NCBI GenBank assembly: GCA_961205875.1
Contig: OY540817.1
Span: forward strand, 3,693,001-3,757,000
Direction of reading: 5' to 3'
DNA from: Sialis fuliginosa
Lineage: Eukaryota; Arthropoda; Insecta; Megaloptera; Sialidae
Length of the DNA stretch: 64,000 nt
In this document: piece after piece, positions 13,401-25,400 of the stretch
How the letters are laid out: every line of letters begins with the position of its first letter
Position numbering within the stretch: position 1 is the stretch's first letter
Notes under the pieces: model-generated
What the model was told of the DNA's origin: nothing
The model's input: only the letters and a program-made list of their open reading frames with translations
Database searches by the model: none
Position numbers and translations under genes: made by a program

Positions 13401-16400
13401 CGACAGACAGCTGCACCGTTATGGTGCAAGTAGCTGAGTGCGGGCAAGCGGCCTCTAGCGCGGAACCTTGCACTGCCCAACAGGATTGTTGTGCTAGCTC
13501 TAGCAGGCACGTAGATGTGACGTGGATATGTATCACAAAGCTGCAATATTAAACAATATTCAACTTAAAATTAACTCGATTTTAAAATTGGCGTAAAAAT
13601 TGGTGTAAAATCAAGGTTAGTAAATGAGGAACCTTTCAAACGTTGTTTCATATATTAAGTTGTTTTCATATTATTTCGAATTTTTGGATATTTGTATTTA
13701 AAAAAAGTACATACCTATTATTGTTTATTACAGAAGCACAAATTATTACATATAATATTTCTTCATAAAAATTTAAAAATGATGTCAGAAATCAATGCTT
13801 AAAGAAAATACATTTGTTGGTTACACATAAAAAAACACTTGTTTAAAACTATAATTTATAATAATAAAATAATAAAAATTTAGATTTAAAACTCAGTACA
13901 CTATCAATATCAAATGAAAGTATTTAAAAACAACTTACAATAAATCAGCTTAACTAAAATAAAGAGTAAATATAGTTTGACAGCCATTTATAATGTCAAA
14001 GAGTTCCTCACGATGACGCAATATCCCGTCTCATGCCACTCCCCGCACAGAGTTATGAGGCAACCTTGTACTTTACTAACCTTGGTGTAAAATGATAGTT
14101 TTTCACACTCGTGCAAAAAACGCATTTTACACCCGAGGTGCACACAATATTTTTTCTACAACCCTATTGATTATATAATATTAACAATAATATAATATAA
14201 TAATTAATTTATATACTTTGTATTATGCTATATTAATATTAAAATTCAACACAAGTAAGCTTTTTTGTGAATAAATAAAACCATTATTTATCTTAGTATT
14301 TTAAATACTTGAAACCATACTGATATACTTAATATTTTGTTGTTGGTTATTTTTTTTTTTTAATTTACTATGATTGAAAACTTGCTTGTTTTTCCTCTCA
14401 GATTGAATGTGACAAATTACAACCCTTTATCTGTGACGGGGCAAAATATTGAGATTTTTTCGCTTTTTATTTATTATACAAAATCGTAATATCTCAGTTT
14501 CTATGCGAAGTAGATAGTGGATCATTTTTTTCCTAAAACTCCTGTACTTATGTAGGATTTTTCTCGATGAATAAGAATAATTACAACCATTCATCTGTGA
14601 CAGGGGGCGAAATATTGAGGTAAGCTATATGTATAAAATCCTATGAAAATTAGCTTTACATTTTTTATGCTAATACATTTAAGAGTTTAGGGATAAAAAG
14701 AGTTAGGGTTCAAAGTCTTTATATTATAAAATTGATTATTTAAGCTATCTATTTTTTATCTAATTTTTCGACCTTGTCCCAGCGATTACTCAAAGACCAA
14801 TGGACCGCCAGGTTATAAGATATATTTTGTTACATTAGCGTCCAGTATTATCAAGTTTAACTAAATGATCCTTTAACTAACTGTCGTATTATTAATAGAA
14901 TCAAGGATAATACATTTAATCAAATGGGTTTTTTATTTTCTACACTATGTTTTTACAACGCATATTATGTATATTTTTCATTGAGAGCTTTAATATTGAT
15001 CTAAATCACGTTTGTAATATACAAAATTTAGGTGAAAGGAACATTTAGCGCTAAAGGAGCTTTAAATTGATTGATAATACCGGGCATAGGTAACATAATA
15101 AGCAGTGACGATAATAGTAAATCAAGTTAGAAAAAAGTTTGCCACCAGCGCACTTTTTTGCAATACGCTCCCTAAACCGTTAAATATTGAACATAGTAAA
15201 GCCTTGGCACTTTACAGAAACGGTGTCCGTCAGCGCTTCGACCTTGCAAATCTATTATATGTGATTCAATAAAGAAACGCCGCCGCGTTTCGACGCAGCT
15301 AAAATGTCACTTGTATTGAATTACATATACATAATAGATTTGCATGGTCGAAGCACTAAGGACACCGTTTCTATGATGTGCCAAGACTTAAAGAATTGTG
15401 CAGATTGTAGAATAAAAACATCTAAAATAAAGTCCACGACACTATTTGTCTAACTTTCATATTTAAGTCACAATGACTGCTTTTATGTTACAAAGAAAAT
15501 TTAAAATGTTTGGGTCCTGTTTGCGTGGACTTGTGACTAGGGTGACCAGGTCTCCGGTTTTGACCCGGAGTTTCCGGGTTTGCACACTGGATCTCCGGGC
15601 TCCGAGTTTGGGTACAATTTCACCGGGTTTTGCAAAAAATGATAACGACTAAAAAAAAGATCATCAAAAATAAAGCAGGGGACACAAAAGTGCAGATTAT
15701 GGTAAAATTTTTTATAAAAATAAAAATAAAAAAGGGGTCTTCATTTACATCTCTGGGTTTACCAAAACTAAAATCTGGTCACCCTACTTGTGACCTGAAA
15801 AACATTAATCCTTATCGAAATAAATGATTTCGTCGTCATAAGTACTTAATGTAGATACAATTTGCTCTTTACAGCACCCAATTTGGTCTTATAGTTTAGG
15901 AAATAACTTTATGGTAACATACATATTATTCGCGCGAACTAAAGACCCGTATCGGGGCGTGGGGCAGGAGGGAACGATTCGCATGTGTTTGGCCGGCATT
16001 CGGTCCTTTGATCGTCAATTGTTTACTTTGTTTTCAATAATTAACTTTTAAATTTAAACAGAATAAATATTATTTGTACTTTTTGTTCTAATTCGTTTTT
16101 ATTAGGTAATTTAGGTGTTGATTAGTTATTATATTTACAATAATAACAATCGTGTTTGTACTTAATTCAACTGTAGTATTTAAAAATTCTAAACAATAAT
16201 TCCCAGGGTTTCGAACCGTTATTTTTTTCGTTTCGGTTTTCGTTCCGGTTCGAGTAAAACAATATATTTTGGTTTGGTTCCGGTTTTCGTTCCGAAAAAA
16301 ATAACAGGTTTTCTGGTTTTTTCGGTTCAGCTCCGAGTGATTAATTAAAAAAAAATTATTTATATTAAAAAAAATTTTCTACCATAATTTAGAACATTTT

Positions 16401-19400
16401 ATGGTACTTGTGTGGTAGCCCGAACGACAATTGAAGTGGGAAATAAGATCATGTTAACGCGCGTATTTTAACATGTACTGAACCGTAAAAACCGATATGT
16501 TTATTTAGGTTATGTTCCGGTTTTCGTTCCGGCAAAAAATAACGTTTTTCCGGTTTTCGGTTCAGTTCCGGTTCGAAGCCCTGATAATTCCGTAGTCCAC
16601 GTGAGCTAGTGAAGTATAATTAATACTTACATCATAATTGTCGTTTAGAGGCGTGAGAGTCCAGTGTTCGCCGGGAACTCTCATTCGAAGGTACTCGGCT
16701 TGGAGGTCGTGAAACGCCCACCCGATGGTCCGTGGAGAATATTCTTGTGTCGAGTAATGGAAACAGTACAGGTCCGCGACAGTCGGTGGACGAGACAGTC
16801 GCTGTAGAGCGGCGGCCGCGTCGTGAGCGTCACGTTCCCGCGGAACCACCAGTGTTGCTGATAGGAAATGTTTGCAGCGGACCAGTAGCGGGGAACCGGA
16901 TGTGGTGAGGGGTAACCGGTCCACGCTTGCGATGTGCGTTAGCAGGATCTACATAAAACATTAAGTTAGTATACATTAAGTTAGTATAGTAATCCTTCCA
17001 TTTATGCGGTTCTAAGAGTTTGCAGAAAAGGGTGGAAAGACTTTAAAAACTTGTTATAACCCGAAACCCCTTGCACTGTGATTTGTTGCTACACGTCGTC
17101 GTCCACACGTTGATGTTCGCACGAAATAGTCACGTAGTGAAACGACGGCAAATTAACTTAGGTGATACCGGGGAACTGCAACTTGCAACCCATCGCGGCG
17201 TTACGTAGGTTATACATTATACAGTGTATTCCAAGTTTAAGCCAAAGGAAATTTAACATGGGGACAATTAGAAGTGGTGTAGTAACCTTTGATCGAATTT
17301 AACGATGTGTGATTGGTGCATTTTGAAATGCCGCCACAAAATTTAGTAAAATTGTCATTAGTATTTTGTTTTCAATTTTATATCTGCCAAAAAATATTAT
17401 TAGAATTTTATCTAGGATGCTTAAATTAATGAAATTAAATTTGAAAACAAAATACTGTTGATTAATTTAAAATTTATCAGTTAGTTTCACTGATCTGGTA
17501 TTATTTAACTGGATAGTGGATACCTATGGAATTACTATTAAACCGGATGGTTAAATTTCATACTTTTTCTAACAGTATCGTTTCCATTTGCGCACGCGCG
17601 AGACGCAACACTGAACTAAATTTTGATATAATATAGAGGTACGTGACGTGCTTCAATAGTTTCTTTATTCAATTGTTAATCAGATTTGACAGTTAATATG
17701 CATCTATGGTTGTTTATTTAGTTATGATTTGATAATTAAAATAAATTACAGGTATTCGCGTGTTAAATAAGTGTATTGTAGTTGATATACAATCGAACTT
17801 GTATGTATTTATTTATACAGGGTGGGGCAATAGTGTGTGGAAGTTCGATAGCTCGTAGACTATAACAGATAAAAAATTTTTTCTAATGCAGATGTAAACT
17901 GTGGGTAAATGCGCATACATAGAAATTATTTTCAAATATACAGGGTGTTACAAGAAAGTGTGGCTCGCTTAAGGTATTTTTTTTTAAATGGAATGCCCTG
18001 ATTATTTTTGCATATTTAAAACTTTTCTTGGGATGTTTATTCATATCAAAAATATTAGCCCCATCTGATGTCCGGTTTAGACATATTGTAATCATTTTTG
18101 AATTATTGAGCAAAAAGTACAAAATTCAACAATATTTACTAAAAAAAAATTTTTTTTTTTCAAATAAAATATAACACCATGTATAGGATCTTCATGTTGC
18201 CCATAAAAACAGCATTTTATGTATCTGTCTCAATTTCACACTGCTCATTAATGAATTTATATGATTGTAAATTATTAAAATTATTAAAATAATAAAGCGT
18301 CTGTTTGCTAGCTGAAAAAAATTCAAGCTGTTTTTATGGGCAACATGAACATCCTGTACATAGTGTTTTATTTTATTTGAAAAAAAATTATTTTTTTTTA
18401 ATAAATATTGTTGAATTTTGTACTTTTTGCTCAATAATTCAAAAATGGTTACAAATAACCATAAGGATGAACAAACAAAAAATGTTTGTTATGTAATTCT
18501 ACATAACATCATTAAAAAATATATAGGGTGTTCCATTTGAAATAGTTGAGAAAAATAACTTTGAAGTTCTCAAAATTTGAAAATTAATTTTGAACACCCT
18601 GTACATGGTGGCTCTAAGATATTCAAGCAAAAGTACCCACCAACCTCCTACAATAAAGTCCATATTTAATTTCGTCTTCAAAGCTGCGGCCGCGGAAGTG
18701 GTGAATTTTTAAGTGGAGTAATGTAAAAGTCAATTTTTTTGAAAAATATATTATTACGTCTAAACCGGACATCAGATTAGGCTAATATTTTTGATATGAA
18801 TAAACATCCCAAGAGAAGTTTTAAATATGCAAAAATAATCAGGGCATTCCATTTAAAAAAAATTACCTTAAGCGTGCCACACTTTTTTGTAGCACCCTGT
18901 ATATTTGAAAATAATTTCTATGTATGCGCATTTACCCACAGTTTACATCTGCATTAGAAATTTTATTTTATCTGTTATGGTCTACGAGCTATCGAACTTC
19001 CACACACTATTGCCCCACCCTGTATATTTAACAAATCAATTTGATAAATTTGAATTTCGAACATCCGTTGACGCATGCGCATAATCAGTTTCGGTTGTTA
19101 GGAAATATTCAATTTCAGCCATCATGTCTGACTTATCATCAGTCCAGACATGTCAATGGTTAGTTTCGAGGCGGCATTTCAAAATGCACCAATCACACTT
19201 CGTTAAATTTGACCAAAGGCTACTACAACATTTCTAATTGTCCCCATGTTAAATTTCCTATGGCTTAATCAACTTGGAATACACTGTAGAAGATGTGGTA
19301 ACAGATTATCGAGCACTGTTACCGGACGAGTTCAACAATAGTCACAAAAGCAATTTAATAAATATAATCATTATAACATAAATAGTCATTTTAATTTTTA

Positions 19401-22400
19401 AATAAAAATAAAATAAAATAAAAAGTTATATTTACTATTATACAACCTCACCTCAGTCCCAGTGACCTAATAGAAGGTGAGTAAAACAAGTGGAACTGAA
19501 CTTACAAGGAAATCCTGAAGTCCTCAAATCAAATACAACTTCACACACGGACGACATCAGGGGTTCAATTTCTGAGGTAGAGTTTAGGCCTACCTCCTGA
19601 GTAGGGTTTGCAATCCCGCAATGCGGGATCCCGCACGTTTTGGAGATCTGCGGATCCCGCACTGAAAGTGCGGGATCCGCGCGGAATTTTTTGAACATTG
19701 AATTTGTAGGTCGCATGCGTTTTGAATACTTGTAAAGCGTAAATATGAATAAAAAAAGGTAACAATTTTGAAAAAAATTAAGGTTGAGATGACTGAATAT
19801 GAAACTAGTGAAGTAAATTATATCTCTTGTTAACGATTAGTTAAGTGGTTACACTGAGTGCGACTCAGGCGACGAAAGAAGCTCGAACAGCCCCGATATT
19901 ACAACAAAAAAACATAAAAAATACAAAAATTTAGAAGAAGAATAGCAGATTAAATGAAAGTTAACCACAAAAATTTAATACACAAAATTCGATGTACACG
20001 ATATTTTTTTAACAGTATTGTCCCTAAAATACAACCGTAAATAATGATATTTAGTGGTTTAGTTTTACGTGACATACCGTATATACTAGGGTGTTTTTTA
20101 ATATTTTTTTCGGTCCCGTTAGCCTATGTTTTAGCTTTGGATCAAAAGTTAATTGTCCCAAAATTTCAGACTCATAGATCAAACCTGTGGACGGCGCAAA
20201 CCGAGTCATTTTCCCATTTGATTAACATGGGAAAAATTACTTTTTTACTTATGCGTGAATATCTCGTTGAAAAATTTCTCACAGCAGCATATCATAGAGA
20301 ATTAAATTTCTTACAAAAAAGATCCCAAGTGCTCAAATCATAGATCGAATATTTTTAAAGATATGTTCGTTTAAACATTATCATAAAAAGAAAAATCCAA
20401 TTTTTATGATAATTTTTAAACAAACATTTCTTAAAATTTATTGGATTTATGAATTGAGCACTTAATTCTCTACAAAATATTCCCCTGAGAAATTTTCAAA
20501 AAAAATTGTTTTCAACGAGATATTCACGCGAAAGTAAAAAAGTAATTTTTCCCATGCGTTAATCAAATGGGAAATAGATTCGGTTTGCGCCGTCCACAGG
20601 TTTGATCTATGAGTTTGAAATTTTGGGACAATTGACTTTTGATCCAAATCTAAAACATAGGCCTGCGGGAAACAAGGGCTAATTTATACGCAACGAAGGA
20701 GTTAAAAAATTGAAATGGATAATCGAACAAAACGACAAAAGTAGTTAGAAGCATCTTGTTCTTGTACCTAACATATTAGACAACCTCCTATTTACAGGTG
20801 TATTTTATGAATTTTACATCGGTCTATACGGTACGAGTTACGTTTACGTATCATATGTTACCACTATGAAAATATTTTTCATTAGTTAATTGTCATGTTA
20901 ACTAAATAATAGTAACTTTAAGTATGAATAACAAAATTTTTGGAAAAACTGCGGGATCCCGCGGGATTTGAAGATTTCCCGCAAAAATCCCGCGGGAAAA
21001 AAAAGTCTGCGGGATTGCAAACCCTACTCCTGAGTAACCCAAACAAACTATTACGCGCTGTTTTCATAGAACCAATTAACCGCATAAATGGATGGATAAC
21101 TATACTTCTTAATGTTTATTTCTATATCCAAAGGATGTGAGAACAAGAAAATAATGCATTTTAACCGACGTCAAAAAATAAGATTTTCAATTCGACAATA
21201 CATACAGGGTGGGGCATTTAAAGTGTTACAGTTGATTATCTCAGAACCATCGCATATTTGAAAAAAATGTTTCAACCAAAAAATGTTTGGTTGTAAGGGG
21301 GTAATCGAATAGTAATATTTACTTGCTATTTTAACATGGCCTTCAAGGATATTTGAAGATCAACATCATTTTTTTAAATAGGAACCTATAGTTTTTATTT
21401 AGTAATCTTATTTTACGTGAAAAAAACTTTTTTTTGAACAACCCAAGCTTTCCAAGGTATCTAACAAAATAATTCGAGATTTTGAATTTCAAGAATTTTT
21501 TACTCAGAAACCATAAACTTTAGAAAAAAAGTATAAGATACAAAAAATTTTTATTTTGGTCTAATGAAACTTGGAGAATTATTCTAGATTTTTTTTAACA
21601 TTTCGTACTTTTTTTTGTTTTTGCTAAAATAAAGTAAATAGAAAACAAATTTAAAAGTTTTTAAATTTTTTTAAATAACCTTTTTTCTTAAGTTTGTGGT
21701 TTCTGAGTAAAAAATTCTTGAAAGTTCAAAATCTCGAAATATTTTGTTAGATACCTTGGAAATATTGGGTTGTTCAAAAAAATGTTTTCAATGAAAGATT
21801 CGTGTTTTTTCAAGTACAATAAGATTACTAAATAAAAACTATAGGTTCCTATTTAAAAAAAAATGATGTTGACCTTCAAATAGCCTTGAAGGCCACGTTA
21901 AAATAGCAAATAAATATTACTATTCGATTACCCCCTCACAACCAAACATTTTTTCAAATATTCGATGGTTCTGAGATAATCAACTGTAACACTTTAAATG
22001 CCCCACCCTGTATATATTTGTTTATGTATGTTTGGGCATAACTCCCACAAATATGCACCAATTTGGATGATTTTTGTTTGTTAGAAATAGTTTACGTTTG
22101 ATGTGGTCCCATATTAATTTTATCAGAATTTGACCCTGGAATTTGAAGATACGCCATTCAAAAGGGAAAATTAAAAAAACATTTTAAGAAAAAAAAACCG
22201 ACTTAAAAAAAACTGAAAAGTGCATAAAATACAAAAAAAATTAATTGAAACAGTTTTTTAAGTCGGTGCCAAGCCAATAAAATACTTTTAAGAAAAAATA
22301 AAAATAAAACGACTTTAAAAACTGATAAATTTAATTTTTGTATACATTTTTTTAAGTCGGTTTTATTTTTTTCTTAAAAAGTTTTTTTTACTATTTTTCT

Positions 22401-25400
22401 CGTATTTATTACAAGCAATGGAGCACCTAGAATTTTTTTCGAAGCCCTAGATTCGCTATGGTCGGTTTTGTATCTACAAAAAAAAGGTAAGCTTGAGTTG
22501 AAATAAAGATTACGTATTGCCAAAACCTTTCTGCGCTACGCAATCTTTATTATATTATGCTCCTTGAGTGGTTTTTTCCCCTCATGTTAAATCAACGGAA
22601 TTAACGCCACTATTCGACGCATGTCTGGAATCTCGAAGAGTTCTCCTAACGAATTGTGATTTATATAATGTGTCATGCAGAAAAACCTCACCGCAAATTA
22701 CGTCGTTAGTAAAGGTTGCGTTTAAAATACACAAACGAATTAGCTAATTTAAATAAATTACTTATAATAACATTGATTAATGTAAAAAGTAAACGCTTTC
22801 TACAAGGTGTTGAATCGTTATGGATTTTTGTTTAAATTTTACTGTTGTGATAATAAATTTATAAAATTATTGGTATGTGTCTTTGAACATACGCCATTTT
22901 GTAGTGAAAAAAGGAACTATTCTTATTGGGTCAGCTCTCAGTTATTAACCCTTTCATGCACACATTTTTCTTTGGGTTCAATGGACTTGAAATTTGTCAC
23001 TCGGGGGTTTTTGGGGTCGCTGATGACGAATCTGAGCACAGAATTTCAAAATTCAAAATGGCGGATCCAATATGGCGGACAAAAATACAAAAAGTTGCTC
23101 GAAGAAAGTGAAAGTGGGCACTCGGGGGTTTTTGGGATCGTTGATGGCGAATCTGCGCTCAGAATTTCAAAAGTCAAAATGGCGGATCCAATATGGCGGA
23201 CAAAACTACAAAAAGTTTTATCATTTTTATCCGCCATATTAGATCCGCCATTTTGAATTTTGACTTCAGATTCGTAATCAGCGACCCCAAAAACCCCCGC
23301 ATACTAGTTTTCAGCGTAATCTAATAAATTTTATCTTTTTTGACCGCCATATTGGATCCGCTATTTTGAATTTTGAATTTTTGACTTCAGATTTATAATC
23401 AGCGACCCCAAAAACCTTTATAAAGCTGATTACCGATTTTTTAACTGTAATAGATTTGACACATTTACATATAATCTGCAAAATAGCTACTTTTTTGCTC
23501 TATATTTTTTTATAAAATGCAGTAATTATTTAAAATAAAAAAGCGCATATTACTTTTCTTTTATAACATTTGATGTCCTAGGATACTTACGAAATGAATT
23601 AAGTCAATATAAGTGCATGAAATATATGTTATAATATTAAAAAACTGAATTAGAAAAGGCGTAGCTGTACAGCAACACTATGCAACAAAGGGTTAATTTG
23701 AAAAACGTGTTTAATGGGAAATTGTTTTAAGAATTATACCTATTTTCTTTATAAAAGAAATTAAATACTGTAATAGTTAAACGTACATAATCAGTAATCA
23801 CATAGTAATCACTGATTTAAATGTTTACTAAACATCGGTTAAGTTAGGTTATATGACAATTGACCCGATTGCGATAGTTTAGATTTTTGCCGCTGAAAGC
23901 GTCGCACAGTGTGCGATTTTGAAAATCTAGCGGGACAAAATTATTAAAACAAACAATTCGATTAAATTTCATTATGTATATATTTGTAAATAAAAATAGA
24001 TTATAAAAATATATAATTTACATAATTTCTGTATTTATTTATATCAATTATATTCACTGTCAGTTGTATCATCTGAATCACTAGTATTATGATCACTATC
24101 ATTTTGTTGCTGTCCTTCTGTTATTACACTAATATTTGGTGGCTGTATTAATTTCAAAACAGCCGGATCAATTGGTAATGCTTTTGTCTTCTCGATTTTC
24201 TTCAAAGACGTTATAACAGGGTCGGAGCTTATCAGCAAATTGTGCAGAATGTCCGTATTTGTCAACTTTCTTGACACTTTTCGTGAATATTCGAGCCGGA
24301 ATTTTCTAAATTCTTTATGTCGAGACTCCTGCGCTTCTTCAGACATTTGTCCAATAGGAAGAAGAAAGTTTTGTATTACTTCTGGCCCATGTAGCAATAT
24401 CTTATGAAGAGTAACGGGCATTGGGTACCAGTGGTACAATGATATGTATAAATCTGCGGTTTCGTCACAATATGATTTAAATGTATTTATGTTAATCTCA
24501 TATCCTGATGTCAATGTCCGTAGTATAACGTAAAACCTTTCAATAAGAATTTTATTTACACCTGTTATTTCAGCAGTTATTGTAGGGTTCTTAAAAAATT
24601 TCCTTGCACTATTCCCATCATTGGTGTTTCCACCTCCTTGTTTGGGCGTGTCTAATAATAAGCCTGTTTTTGACCTAAACTGGTCTATTATGTGTTTTTT
24701 TCTGGCCGCAACGCTTTCTTTTTCTTCTGCCGTGCGGCATTGCCATTTCTGCACGTTTAACCGATAGGATATGTGTAAAATACACTCCATTAATCTTATC
24801 TGGGCATGCAGTGTAGATAAGCCCCAAGAAAAGTTCTCAGCATCGCTTTTTCGTTTTCTTATAAGTTCTAAGTTATTCATGTCTTTAGGAGTCGCTTGAC
24901 AAATATAACATTTTTGAGTGGCCTTATTGGATGCCAAAATGTTGCAAACTTTGCCATCGACCATGGTTTCTTCAAATATGTGAGCTACTTCGATCACAGT
25001 ACCGTTAAACTCAACAATTGTCGGTGAAATTGTTGCAATTTGATCACGGACACTTTTAAATTCTTCTAATACTAGCTGCTCAGTCTCCTTTGCAAATATA
25101 AATTTAATAGGCCTGCAATATGACGTCGATGACGGTCGGGGGTTCTGCCATAATATAACCCTGTTATTTATTTCATTGAACCCGAATATTTGTAAAGGCA
25201 CTAATGATGTTGTCAAAACATTTGCGTCTTCAAAATTCTCCGTGTCGGCTTGTTGTTTGTAACGACTTTGTCCACCACTACCATCACACCCCCATTTAAA
25301 AATTATTGTTATGTTTCTTATTTTTAATACTCCATCAACAATAAATCTATCCAAAACTTCAGTTTGAACTAAACTTAGTCTTTTTATAGTCAAGTCAACA

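Larger units (their letters stand above)
15073..15960. repeat. Composite repeat with a second inverted copy at 52590-53115
   Basis: TAATACCGGGCATA, the stretch with AGCAGTGACGATAATAGTAAATC and the stretch with AATCCTTATCGAAATAAAT are all found in inverse order and orientation at 52590-53115. This copy has been interrupted by 15199-15391 and by the hAT MITE 15538-15786. Confidence 0.65.

Noticed and set aside
20044-20343. 99-residue frame starting at 20044
   Set aside because: It lies in one arm of a foldback, and the other arm gives a similar peptide on the opposite strand.
22807-23256. 149-residue and overlapping frames as a repeated-domain protein
   Set aside because: The peptide repeats follow DNA-level repeats in three overlapping frames and both strands, with no start context or splice support.
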